Below, one piece after another: positions 21,514 through 31,700 of a stretch of DNA of 64,000 bases (position 1 is its first letter; each line of letters starts with the position of its first letter). A program made the position numbers and the translations under genes. Source of the DNA: a virus; the IMG/VR virus record IMGVR_UViG_3300048997_000353, positions 1 to 64,000 of that record. One strand, 5' to 3'. The notes beneath the pieces were generated by a model. The model was not told where the DNA came from. It worked only from the letters and a program-made list of their open reading frames with translations, and made no database searches.

Positions 21514-23549
21514 TAGGCCCCCACCGCGTTCAAGTTTTCACCCGGCGCTAGCGCACGCAACAAAACAAATCCTGATCCCGTAAAAGTGTAGTCAGATGGA
21601 TCGACGAAGTCGCCGTTGCGGAAGAGAAGCAGAACCGTGACCGGCCTGTCGATCGTGAAAGTCACATGGTCTCCGGAATCGGTAATCACGAGTGGCACGA
21701 GTATCGGTCCCGCGGACGAACCGCCATTCCCTCCTGTACCGCCGCCGTAATGAGTCACGACGATTGTTCCAATGCGGATGAAACCGGCCGTGTTCCACTT
21801 GGTTTGGTTCGAATCGCAGAACGCGTTGAGTGTCGTACCGATCCCTGTATCACCGATGTGGCCTGGATCCTGTATCGTCACCCAGTACTGCTGCACGTTC
21901 CCGACTCCCGGATCAGCGACGGCAAATGTTCTCGTATTGTAATTTGTGATTACGCCGCTCGGACTGAATGTGGCTGTGCACTGCGCCATACTCACGACAT
22001 ACAACCCGACTGGTTGCGTAAGTGGATTGGCTGGGGAAATCGAATATGTTTCCGCGGCGACGCCACTCACTTGCGAAACAACCCCGGTCACGGTGTACGG
22101 ATAAGCGGGCAGTGTGGCAATGTTCTGCTGTGCCTGCCTGAAAATGTTAAATGCTGCGAATTTGAAATAGAGCGTTTTCCCAATCCACTTGGGATCGAGC
22201 GGAGCCTTGAAGATCGGATCATGCAAGTAAATGAACGCGGTCCGCGTATCAAGAGTTATGTCTGCAGGGAAGGCAACGGAGAATCCTATGCCGCTGTTGC
22301 CGACGACGGTCCAATTTGGCGTATAGGTACCCGCCGTCGCTTGTACTTTGTATGCAGCCTGCGCTGATCCAAAGCTGCCCGCCGCCGAATACCCAGAGGG
22401 CGCGGTCAACGTAGTGTCATTATGAACGAACGTGAATATGAGTCCGTTCGGAGTGGATGTCGTAACCGGCCCGCCCGGCGCCCAGGTGCCGCTGCCTGCC
22501 AAATTATCTCCGGCCACAGCGCTATCGAATGTAGATGCCGGGTCCAGACCACTAATTTCGTTGAACGATGCGCGGATAAACGATGAGCTATTCGCACCGG
22601 GACAGTTGACAGTAATGGTCATCGTACCGCCGGCGGTAATGTCCGCGTACCAGCCCATGCAGAGATAGGATGGGCGCACGTGACTTATGATTGGCTTCCA
22701 CACGTTGCCCAGATTGTCGATGATGTTCGCCGCCGTAAATGGCGGTGGCAAAAATGCGTTCATCGCAACTATTACACGGTTGCCTACCGTAACCGGGCTG
22801 GGGAAAGTGTAGACGTTGGAGCCCGCGCCAGTTGATGTGTGCTCCTGCCCCTGCACAAGTGCTGGGGTCGCGTAGGTGGTGACGCCCGGGGCATGCGCCA
22901 CGCCCATGCCCACAGTTGGTGCTGAATAAACGGCACGCCGGATCTCGTTGCCTGCCCCGGTAGCTTTAAGCGTGTACTTGTTGGCGGCAGCCAGTTGTGC
23001 GGTTGTGTACGCGATTATTTCGTAGGGAATGGCACCGGCGCCCCCTTCCACAACGCACAGCGACACGAATGCGTCTGCCGTCGAGGCTGGGAACGACGCG
23101 AGGGAGCCGAGCGATGCAGTTAAATCCACACTTAGATCATTGGTTGTGTCCGGATCCGCCGCTGCCGGCCACGTACTGCCGGTCACGGTACCCAAGGTGC
23201 TTTTGCCAGGCAAAACACCGATGGATTGGTAGCTGGCTGCTGCGTCGATGGAAAGGAATATTTCACAGCCGCCATAATTTGGATTCTTTGCCGGAATCCC
23301 TATCCATAGCTCGGCTGCATTTCCATCCGTGATCAACCGTAGGATCGGCTCAAAGAAATAGGGCAGGCCAACCGAACCTGGACTGACTTGTGCGTTAATC
23401 GATCCGGGATTTGATCCCTGCGCTGCTGGTAAATGGGGGGAGTTACCTCCATAGAAAAACGGTTCCGCTTCGCAGTCGATCGAGCCATCGTCCGCGAAGC
23501 TTACTTTGGTCAGTCTCCACAACAACAATCCCGTAAGCGATGACGACAT
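21513..23549 (-). CDS. Tail tip protein, C-terminal part of a split gpJ-like hub
   Basis: 678 residues. The N-terminal ~80 residues (GLLLWRLTKVSFADDGSIDC) continue the hub fold of the preceding gene. Middle parts are FN3/lectin-like beta domains. The C-terminal region has FIRIGTIVVTHYGGGTGG and VTVLLLFRNGDFVDPSDYTF, the kind of end seen on host-specificity proteins. It is coupled (TGATG) to the gene at 23549-25111, and together they look like a gpJ/GTA gp15-type protein divided in two. Ends in TAG. Confidence 0.65.
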   Translation of the reverse strand: MSSSLTGLLLWRLTKVSFADDGSIDCEAEPFFYGGNSPHLPAAQGSNPGSINAQVSPGSVGLPYFFEPILRLITDGNAAELWIGIPAKNPNYGGCEIFLSIDAAASYQSIGVLPGKSTLGTVTGSTWPAAADPDTTNDLSVDLTASLGSLASFPASTADAFVSLCVVEGGAGAIPYEIIAYTTAQLAAANKYTLKATGAGNEIRRAVYSAPTVGMGVAHAPGVTTYATPALVQGQEHTSTGAGSNVYTFPSPVTVGNRVIVAMNAFLPPPFTAANIIDNLGNVWKPIISHVRPSYLCMGWYADITAGGTMTITVNCPGANSSSFIRASFNEISGLDPASTFDSAVAGDNLAGSGTWAPGGPVTTSTPNGLIFTFVHNDTTLTAPSGYSAAGSFGSAQAAYKVQATAGTYTPNWTVVGNSGIGFSVAFPADITLDTRTAFIYLHDPIFKAPLDPKWIGKTLYFKFAAFNIFRQAQQNIATLPAYPYTVTGVVSQVSGVAAETYSISPANPLTQPVGLYVVSMAQCTATFSPSGVITNYNTRTFAVADPGVGNVQQYWVTIQDPGHIGDTGIGTTLNAFCDSNQTKWNTAGFIRIGTIVVTHYGGGTGGNGGSSAGPILVPLVITDSGDHVTFTIDRPVTVLLLFRNGDFVDPSDYTFTGSGFVLLRALAPGENLNAVGA

Positions 23550-25111
23550 CAGATGAGAAATCCAGGTCCAGAAGGATCGATAGCTATCAAATCCATCGGC
23601 TCAAGATACATGTGCCGCGGCGTAAGTTTGAATTTCATGGTCATCTTTTGTGTGATCGCCGACCGCTTGACAAGCGGCGTACCTACGGTCGTCGCTGTAA
23701 GCGCGTCGTTGATCCAGTGATATGTTTTGGCGCTATCGAGACGCGCGCCCCACTCTGAAAGCGAGGATCCCTCGACCACGGGGACTTGGTTTATTGCGTA
23801 ATCATTGTTCCGGTCCAGGTATTCGATCGGAAGAATATTTTTGGAGTCCTCCTGCGTTGTTCTGGTGATTAGGATTGGGGCTTTGTCCTTCTCGCAAATG
23901 AAATCCGGAGCCGTGAGAGTGACAACGGGACCTGCAGCGGTTGGCGCGTTATAGGTTGTGCCATTGCCAACCTGCGAAACTTCCGACCAAGGTATCCCCT
24001 TGAGTACGCCCTCGCTCCACACGGGCGCAGTGTTCGCGATGTCGAAGAGATCCTGAAGAATCTGAGAACCGCTGGTTTGACTATCCAGATAGCAGGAAAT
24101 CCAGATTCCATTCGCATCGCAGTAGTCCCGCATATTGGTGTAATCGCCAAGAATAGTCAGCGGGCCGCTCGTTTGTTGAAGCACGGACGAGGCATTCAAT
24201 CCATGCGGAGACATGACAACCAGATTTACTATGTCAGCCGGGTTCACGTCCGCGTTCGGCGATGCAGTGCCCCACCCGAGCGTTTCCCATCTGACCTCTG
24301 GAAAAACCGGATTCGGGCCAAGATCCGCGTTGCCGACTGCGATGCCGCCCACGTCCTCGTACACGATTGGCTCAGCGACATGATGGCTCGCGCCCAAAAG
24401 AGGCTCAAAAACTTCGCCATTCGTGAGGGCTAGCGGCGTGTTCTGTGCTGCTGTCTGGTACGCGAAATAAACAGTAACCGTTTTCCCGTTCAGTGCGGAG
24501 TTGATCGGAATCGTGTGGCTCGCGCCAACAGAGGCGGCCTGCGTGAATGTGTAGGGCGACCGCGCAGACCCAGCCAAGGGCGTTTGGGAACTTGGATCGT
24601 AGAAAAAGAAGGCCGAGTTCCACAGAGCCTTCTGGTACGTGCCGGTGTAGTTGACCGGGCCGGTGCCCCCAAAATCATCAAGAGTTACGTTGTAGGGCAA
24701 AGCCACTGTGACTGCGAGATTCTGGATGAGCACGCCATTGCCCGGAACGGCAATCGTGACCGCGCCAGCAGACACGACGCCACGCCAAAACCCATAGAAG
24801 ACAGGGTATCTCGCTTGGTTGACCCAGAGGCTCAGAACCGACTGCAAGGGTTGCGATGTAAATTGATTTTCGCGGGTGCGACCAAATCCCATGGTTCCGA
24901 GCAAGTGCGAATAGTCGGCGAAATAGGTTCCCTTCACGCCTTTCTTGTTTGCTTTTTTTCCGCCAGGAACCAATGTTACGGGTCCGCGCCAAATGCAGCG
25001 CGGTGCGGCTTGGACTCGGCCCGCGATAAGAGGAATGCACTGCGCGTTCTGCGACTGAATCATCGGAACGCTCATGACTGCACTCGGCTGAGATCCTGTG
25101 GGCTTAAACAT
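23549..25111 (-). CDS. Tail tip/baseplate hub protein (Phage-tail_3, gpJ-like N-terminal part)
   Basis: 520 residues. Residues 320-385 contain YCDANGIWISCYLDSQTSGS, then LFDIANTAPVWSEGVLKGIP, a block I associate with the Phage-tail_3 / GTA host-specificity family. Residues 420-460 (YLDRNNDYAINQVPVVEGSS) form the following hub domain. It should sit at the tail tip, contacting the NlpC/P60 protein encoded just upstream. Overlaps that gene by 8 nt. Confidence 0.75.
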   Translation of the reverse strand: MFKPTGSQPSAVMSVPMIQSQNAQCIPLIAGRVQAAPRCIWRGPVTLVPGGKKANKKGVKGTYFADYSHLLGTMGFGRTRENQFTSQPLQSVLSLWVNQARYPVFYGFWRGVVSAGAVTIAVPGNGVLIQNLAVTVALPYNVTLDDFGGTGPVNYTGTYQKALWNSAFFFYDPSSQTPLAGSARSPYTFTQAASVGASHTIPINSALNGKTVTVYFAYQTAAQNTPLALTNGEVFEPLLGASHHVAEPIVYEDVGGIAVGNADLGPNPVFPEVRWETLGWGTASPNADVNPADIVNLVVMSPHGLNASSVLQQTSGPLTILGDYTNMRDYCDANGIWISCYLDSQTSGSQILQDLFDIANTAPVWSEGVLKGIPWSEVSQVGNGTTYNAPTAAGPVVTLTAPDFICEKDKAPILITRTTQEDSKNILPIEYLDRNNDYAINQVPVVEGSSLSEWGARLDSAKTYHWINDALTATTVGTPLVKRSAITQKMTMKFKLTPRHMYLEPMDLIAIDPSGPGFLI

Positions 25112-25550
25112 TCTCTGTTTCCTTTACATAGGGATCAAAGAAACACTTGTCCCAATGGATCCACATGGGGTCAAATTCTCCATTCACCTCGCGGACGCCG
25201 CGCGGACCTGCGTGGATGAGCATTGGCCACTCGACGATTATGCCCGCATGGGAGAACACGCGGCCGACGCGAACCAAAGCGACATCCCCTGGTTGTGGCT
25301 GAGTAGTTAACGGCAATTCGAGCGCGTGCCTGACCATCCGCATCTTGTAGTGTTCGACGTCCGTGTGGAAGTGCCAGTCGCGGCCAAAAAAACCATAATC
25401 GTCGGCATTGAATATTTCACAGTGTTCGAATACGGCCGCGATGAATTGCGCGCAATCCACTCCCGTTCCCTTGATCCGGGCTCCAAAGTGGAAGGGCGTG
25501 CCAATCCAAGAGCGCGCTTCTGCAATTACGGCTAAACGCTTTTCGCTCAT
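25104..25550 (-). CDS. NlpC/P60 tail-tip peptidase (gpK / GTA gp14-like)
   Basis: 148 residues. Catalytic Cys33 in GTGVDCAQF, preceded by ARSWIGTPFHFGAR, and His101 in VFSHAGII, with a third polar residue probably His113 in LIHAG. This is canonical-order NlpC/P60, expected to cut peptidoglycan peptides during DNA entry. Gene order DUF2460, DUF2163, NlpC/P60, tip protein is that of gene transfer agents and many siphophages. Confidence 0.9.
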   Translation of the reverse strand: MSEKRLAVIAEARSWIGTPFHFGARIKGTGVDCAQFIAAVFEHCEIFNADDYGFFGRDWHFHTDVEHYKMRMVRHALELPLTTQPQPGDVALVRVGRVFSHAGIIVEWPMLIHAGPRGVREVNGEFDPMWIHWDKCFFDPYVKETENV

Positions 25551-26581
25551 ATGCCATCCACCGGGTTTGGCACGAATGGAAACCCGTTATAGAGCGGATC
25601 CGATCTTTGCGGATTTCGCGTTGAATAGGCGTCAAATGCGAAGCCGACGGTGTACCCCGCTGAGTACGCGTTCTGATCGTACGGAAACGGTTGACTCAAC
25701 AGGAACGTGAGCGTGCCCTGGAATCCTACATTAGGATCGCTGATGCTGTGCGCGATCCCCCTCCGCATGGCAAGCAGCGGGCCTTGGACCCACACCACAA
25801 AGCCGCCATCAAAATATCCACTCGGAGGCAGCGTGTATCCCGATGGCCAATTTTGACTGACGAGTACGCTGGGCGTAGTCCCAACCCGCTCTGCCATGAG
25901 CGTGATCGCGCCGATCGTTGATCCATACCGTTGCGTTGAGCCGGCATAGGCCAGCGGATCAAGGGTAGCGAATCTCGAGTTGGGACCAATGAGCTGCGAC
26001 GGGACCTGTTGGTTTTGCTGATTAATAATACTGCCCACCGAGAACGTGATCTCACCACCGGTGACGTCGATTGCGTCCACCATGCCGGTGTGCAGAAGGC
26101 AGACGCCGTAGGTGTTGGGATCATAGACGGGCGGGTTCCCGAGGGCTGGCATCACAACTTTGTAAACTGAAATATAGGCCCCATCAAAAACTCCTTGCAG
26201 CACTCCCTGAACAATCGAAAGGGGAGGCGTGGGAACATTTGCTGTGGCCACGGTTGCGGGCAGGACTAGATCATTCGGACCCGGATTCCAGACAACCTGG
26301 AAGCCCTGGTAGTCGATCCCGATTTCGAAGTTCATTGTTGCGGGCTTGATGGCCGCCGTGCTGAATGTGCCAATTGGAGGAAAAAGAAAAGCCGCCGGAC
26401 AATCTGTGAGAAGGATGGGATTTTTCAAATAGGACGCGGTGCCGTCACTTGGATTCGATGTCCAACGGCCGAGCTGTATCTTTACGGCCGTATAGATGAC
26501 CGGCACGCTTGCTCCGTTGAGGTACGCTATCGCAGCAACCGTAGAATTTCCGCCGCTGCCGTCCGTGAATTTTCTGCTCAT
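25547..26581 (-). CDS. DUF2163-like tail hub protein (phage BR0599 type)
   Basis: 344 residues from the ATG at 26581, which overlaps the upstream stop (TAATG). It is beta-rich in the first 200 residues, then RYGSTIGAITLMAERVGTTP, GYFDGGFVVWVQGPLLAMRR and, at the end, an array of Pro/Asn-rich turns. I assign it to the DUF2163 / BR0599 group mostly from position between DUF2460-type and NlpC/P60 genes, as in GTA gp13, and from overall length. It is thought to form the baseplate hub. Confidence 0.65.
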   Translation of the reverse strand: MSRKFTDGSGGNSTVAAIAYLNGASVPVIYTAVKIQLGRWTSNPSDGTASYLKNPILLTDCPAAFLFPPIGTFSTAAIKPATMNFEIGIDYQGFQVVWNPGPNDLVLPATVATANVPTPPLSIVQGVLQGVFDGAYISVYKVVMPALGNPPVYDPNTYGVCLLHTGMVDAIDVTGGEITFSVGSIINQQNQQVPSQLIGPNSRFATLDPLAYAGSTQRYGSTIGAITLMAERVGTTPSVLVSQNWPSGYTLPPSGYFDGGFVVWVQGPLLAMRRGIAHSISDPNVGFQGTLTFLLSQPFPYDQNAYSAGYTVGFAFDAYSTRNPQRSDPLYNGFPFVPNPVDGI

Positions 26582-28089
26582 TATCCCGCCACAGTCACAA
26601 ACGTGAGTTCCTGTAATTCGTACAACTGATATGTGAAGGCACTGAAATCTGCCTGCCCCTGCTCGAAGCGCACGCGAATCGTTGGATCCGCTAAATTTTT
26701 CGTGAGCTTGGAGAGCGGAAGTAAAAATGAAAGGGCATCGCCGCGTTGCGCGCGCCAAAAAGCACGGATGATTGCCAATTCATTCGCTCCAATGATGACG
26801 GGATACACGAGAGGACCAATGACGGTTGGCACCACATTGGCGAATGCGTATCCCTGTGCGCGCGGCACTCCCGGAGGGATGAACCCAAAATGAAATGTGC
26901 CCACCGTCAGCACAAGCGAAGGCGTCGCGTCAAACACATAGCTTGGGGTACCGTCGTCAGTGGCGAAGTCGTCGGAAGTCCAAAAGAGACCATCGGGATC
27001 CGCGGCCAGTGCCCCGGTTGTTGACCCTGGTGAAGTTCCGGTAGCAATAGTTCCGCTCGGGATGGAGATACTTTGTACTGTTGAACCATTGACCAGATCC
27101 AGCGTACTGGCGACGGGATTGATGACCATCGAGCCAGCAACACTCCCCGTGAAAGTGATTCGTGTGAATGTCAAACCGACCAGGTCCAGCTTATAAACGT
27201 CCACTCCCACGCTGGTGCGATTCGCCATGACCCACGCGATGTGAGTTCCCACGTCATAGGTAACCTGGATAAATGAAATGAGCGGGGCGAAAGTAGTTAC
27301 CGACCACGTTTGAATAAGGGAACAGGTGACCGTATCAATGAGATAGATGTGATCCGCCGTGAAAGCAAGGACGTTGGCGCCCACCACGTTGGATAAATTT
27401 AGGCTACCTGCGTCCGGTGCTGTGAATACGGACGTCGCCGTACCGAGAACCGGGTCCAGTTTATAAACTTGTGAACCAGCGCAAAAAATAACTGTGCTAT
27501 CCCCAACCGACCATCGAGGCGAGCCGTTCTGATAATTAGAAATACTGAGATCCACGTTCATGGTGGCGCTGATACTCATGGGAGAGGTCAGCGTCAACAC
27601 GGCGGGCTGGGTGACGGTTTGGTTGACATTTTGCCTGAGCACGTTGTAGTGGATTTTGATATGTGTGACCGGGTCTGGACCTTGTGCGATCCGGGATTCA
27701 TAGCCTGGCGCTTCTGATTTATAAAGCAGTGTCCTGAACTCGTCATCGATGTGCACGTCCCAATCGAGACCTGGCAAATCCGGGAAAGTTTCAACCGGTG
27801 CTGGCGGAGCGGAGGTGGTTATAACCGGCGGAATAACCGCAATGCGCGTCAACCACAGCGTTGAAGTGCCTAACCCATTCTGCAAGAACGCCCAAAAGTT
27901 GGGGGTATTGCCCTCCTGGACGAGCCCGCCGCGCAAACCTGATACGAAATTGCCTTCACCGTTCACGTGAATCGCTGGCGTTGTGGAGCCAGAAAACAAT
28001 AGTGATCCGTCGTCGCGGCGATTCACAGACACACCGCTGTAGTTATTGCCTTGAATTATAACGATCGGTATTGGATCAAGTAGACTCAT
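26581..28089 (-). CDS. DUF2460-type tail protein with a large beta-propeller-like insertion
   Basis: 502 residues. Residues ~100-155 (FPDLPGLDWDVHIDDEFRTL, then GPDPVTHIKIHYNVLRQN) and ~435-502 (ELAIIRAFWRAQRGDALSFL, then RVRFEQGQADFSAFTYQLYE) match the two ends of the neighbouring DUF2460 protein. Between them are ~280 residues of repeating strands of the form VYKLDPVLGTATSVF / IYLIDTVTCSLIQTW / VYKLDLVGLTFTRI, which look like propeller blades. An extra ~95-residue domain precedes all this. The likely position is the tail tip. It is a diverged duplicate of the next gene upstream. Confidence 0.7.
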   Translation of the reverse strand: MSLLDPIPIVIIQGNNYSGVSVNRRDDGSLLFSGSTTPAIHVNGEGNFVSGLRGGLVQEGNTPNFWAFLQNGLGTSTLWLTRIAVIPPVITTSAPPAPVETFPDLPGLDWDVHIDDEFRTLLYKSEAPGYESRIAQGPDPVTHIKIHYNVLRQNVNQTVTQPAVLTLTSPMSISATMNVDLSISNYQNGSPRWSVGDSTVIFCAGSQVYKLDPVLGTATSVFTAPDAGSLNLSNVVGANVLAFTADHIYLIDTVTCSLIQTWSVTTFAPLISFIQVTYDVGTHIAWVMANRTSVGVDVYKLDLVGLTFTRITFTGSVAGSMVINPVASTLDLVNGSTVQSISIPSGTIATGTSPGSTTGALAADPDGLFWTSDDFATDDGTPSYVFDATPSLVLTVGTFHFGFIPPGVPRAQGYAFANVVPTVIGPLVYPVIIGANELAIIRAFWRAQRGDALSFLLPLSKLTKNLADPTIRVRFEQGQADFSAFTYQLYELQELTFVTVAG

Positions 28090-28763
28090 AGATCCCGCGT
28101 TGTCACCAATGAGATTTCCTGCAGCTCGTACAACTCAAACATGAAAGCATCAAAATCGGCATTGGCTTTTTCGAACCGCACGCGGTAATACCAAGAAAAG
28201 TCCGCGGTGACTGGCAGTGTTGGCGAAGAACCGAACTGGATGACGACGCCCGGGTAAGACGCGCTTCCGTACGTTCGGCTACCACTCGCTGTCCAATAAT
28301 TCCACTGGCCCGCGATTGGAACTGTGTTCGGCACCCCGCCCGGCGTGATCGGACTGCCGTTGGCGTAAATGTTTGTAATCGTATTTACTTCATAAATCGT
28401 TTCTGGGTTGCCGCCCTCGGTTCTGATCAGGGACGCATAATTATTGCCGTCCACGGTGAGAACCTGTCCCGCGATTGACGAATCGATAGGATTTTTTGTG
28501 AGCGACGTGGGATCCAGCAGAAAAGAATCGAATTGCCCTTTCCTTGCGCTGAAAAATGCGCGGAGAGTGTTGAGCTCATCCAGCCCGGGATAATTCCTGA
28601 GAAATTCATATTCGAGCTTGATGGCGAATGTGGGGTCAGGGCCTTTGGAAATCCGCGTTTCACTCCCGGGTAGGGCTGTTTGATAAATTTGAGTATTGAA
28701 CACGTCGCTGAGCGTCATGCCCCACATGAGGCCGGGGAGCGTAGGGAAAAGTGCATTGCTCAT
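28086..28763 (-). CDS. DUF2460-family distal tail protein (GTA gp12-like)
   Basis: 225 residues starting FPTLPGLMWGMTLSDVFNTQ, then ELNTLRAFFSARKGQFDSFL and a C-terminal RVRFEKANADFDAFMFELYE. This pattern, together with its place right after the tape measure gene, is typical of DUF2460 (TIGR02217) tail proteins, which form the distal ring joining tube and hub. Overlaps both neighbours by 4 nt. The downstream gene is a paralogue with an insertion. Confidence 0.85.
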   Translation of the reverse strand: MSNALFPTLPGLMWGMTLSDVFNTQIYQTALPGSETRISKGPDPTFAIKLEYEFLRNYPGLDELNTLRAFFSARKGQFDSFLLDPTSLTKNPIDSSIAGQVLTVDGNNYASLIRTEGGNPETIYEVNTITNIYANGSPITPGGVPNTVPIAGQWNYWTASGSRTYGSASYPGVVIQFGSSPTLPVTADFSWYYRVRFEKANADFDAFMFELYELQEISLVTTRDL

Positions 28764-31700
28764 TGCCGGATTACTCCCCCGGTTTGTTTGGAGAGTTGCC
28801 GCTTAATCATTTTTGCGATTTTCCGTGGATCCTGCGCTGGGCTTGTTGGACTGTGAAACGTGGGCGCATAATTCAAGTCTCCAAAGTTAATGCTGTGATC
28901 GTCCGCGCTGGTGTTAGGAGATCCGTCCCCGCCTCCGCGCCCTGGTTCACTCTGATTTTTCACAATGGACTGAACTCCGGAACTGAGGGCGGGCGGGAGA
29001 ATTAATTCTCCGGCATGCGCCTGCACCAGCATGTCCTGGGAAAGCAGCGCGCCCTTCATGGCTTTTGGAATACCAAACGCTTCAATGGCTGCGAATTGAG
29101 TAGCGGCGACGCCCGGCGCTGCGGCGACGTTGGCTGGAAAAGGTAGAGCTTCCAACACGGAAGCGAAGGCCCAGGCAGCACCTTCTCCGGCGGCGACGGT
29201 TGCAGATGCGATTCCTGCGGCAACCTCGAGGCCGTGCTTAACCGAATTGCCGATGGCAATGCTGCTTTCTTGCGTAGTCTGAGCACCCGCAACGGCGCCG
29301 GTCTGCTGGGCTTGACCAGATGTGACGGCTCCCGTTTTGATTCCTTCATTCGAAACCACGGCACCAGTCGTTGCTGTTGACCCAGAAATTTCTTCGGTAT
29401 TGCCAAGTTTCTGTACACCTTTCTTGGTACCTTCCCCTGTGATCAGCGCGAGGATTTTTTTGGCGACGGTTGTATGTTCGAGTGCGACAACAAAGGCGGA
29501 GTGCTGGAGATGGAGAAGCAGGCTCTGCGCAAGAGACTGCGCCACGGCCACGACTATGTTCTGGCCCATTCTCCTAAAGGCCTGGCTAACTGTCAGCGTG
29601 CCCTGCAGGATCCCCTGGACCATGCCGTTCAGCGCTGTATGGATCGGCGCGAAAGCTCCATCCCAGAATTTTTGGTAATCGAGTGCGGCCTTCTGCGCGC
29701 CCAAGGCAATTTGCGTATCGATGTCCAGCATCTTTTTCTGCTGGGCTTGTTTGAGCGCCACAATCTCGGCAAATACCTTCGCGTATTGCTCTCGTTCCTG
29801 TTCGGTGGAAGCATTGCCGCCGGCGACGGGCGAAGTCACGGCAAAATCAAATGGCGTTCGATTCCCGGATGGACCGGCGACGATGGCGCCCAGTTCCTTC
29901 TGTTTTGCGGCAATCGCCGCCTGCGCTTTTTCCTCTTCTAATTTTTTGACTTGCTCCAGTTCGACGGCTTGCATTTGAGCGATTCTGAGTGTGCGCGAAG
30001 TGGCGCTGATGTTCAGGAAATTGAGTTTGCCCTCTTCAATTTTTTCAAGAGCCGTGAGCTGCGCTTGTTCCAGATCGATCACGCGCGCGGTCTCTTGTTC
30101 CTCATACTTGATCGATTCGATCTTTTGCTTGTTTTTGAGATCGAGAGTCTGTGCGGTCAGTTTGATCTGCTCGTCGAGTTGCTTCAGCTTTTGCCCGGTG
30201 AAGAACGCGGTTTCTTCCTCTCCCGCCTTCCTGATTTCCTCATATCCCTTAGTGCGGATCGCTTGGATCTTTGTATGGCTATTGATTTCTAGGGCTTCCA
30301 ATTCTCCATTAAGTTTTGTGACCTGGGCCAGATGATCCCCGATCCCACGCGCTACATATTCCTGTTCAATGGCGAGTCTGCCCTCCAATTCCACTCTGGT
30401 GGTGGCGGTGATTTGCCGTTCCGCATTCTCTTCCTGAATGGCCTTGTTGCTGGGCGGCGGCAAGGCGTATTCGCCCTTGGGCGTATAGAGGACGTTATCC
30501 TGGACCCTAATTTCCCTGACTTGCTCGGCCGATTTTATTTTCGCGACAGAAACTTCTTTGTCGGCGGCGAGCTGCGCTTCGGTTTCCTTGGACGTCCGAT
30601 CCAGATTTTCCTTGAACTGTTGATCGGACGCAAAATCCTCTTGATTCATTGCCAGGATTCTGGACGTATGCTGCTCTTGCAACAGATAATTCACGGTATT
30701 AATGTATGACTGGAACGTGGCGATAGCTTTTTCATCCGGCACCTGGAGTGTCGGGGTACCTTCCGGTCCTTCAACTACGGTAGCCTTCTCCGAGGCGAGT
30801 CTCTGTTCCAGTTTTTCTCGCGCTTCAATCAGCGTATTGTGCAGTTGCGCTTGGGCCGTTGCGCGGGCTTCTTCGGTCGTTGCTGTCTGCAGTGCCAACT
30901 GCGCCTTTTCGATATTTTCCTGGAGCGGCTTCAATTCGCCGGCGAACGACGCCACGTTTGATGTAGGGATGCCGACGGCTCCCTTTGCAAATGCGCTGAA
31001 AAATCCTGGCGCCGCGTCGATGTCTTTCTGCATTTTCTGGAAAACTGTTTCAAGCGAACCGGCGAGCTTATCGGCCTCGCCCTTGGCTTCCGCCATCGCA
31101 ACCGCGATGAGGTTTTCCGGTAAACCGTGAAACTTGGCAATCGTGTTGTCGAGTTTCAGGTTCGCAACTTCCAGGGCATCCGCTTCTTTCGCGGTGGAAA
31201 GTGTTAACTGGTCCGCGTTCTTAATTGCCTGGTTGCCCAGATCATTCCATTTCTCAAACTTATCGATGCCCATGGCGAGCATGTCGATCAGGGCAAGTCC
31301 CAAAAAGGCTGGGAATGCAGCCTGCATGATCGGGCCAAGAGTGGCTGATGCCGCGGCGACGCGCGCCAGGCCCATGGCAATCATGCCGGAGCTGCCCGTG
31401 ATCGCCCCCATCTCCACGCGAGCGGCACCCATACTGCTAACCATGTTTCTCGTCTTTGCAGCCGTCGCATCTTCTTGCAGTCCGAGTTCCTCGACAGCAA
31501 ATCCCGCAAACTCCAGCGTCGCCGCTGTTTCTTCTGCAGCGAGTCCGAGATTTTGCAAGGCGGAAGCAGCTTCGGCCGTGCTGAGTCCTTGCGCCTTGAA
31601 CTGCAGCGCCATCTTGACGGACCAGGCGGTAAGAGCCCCGGTTTCTGTGGCAGCGAGGGCGGTCGCTTTCGTGGACGCGTCCGTGATTGCCGCGCCTTCT

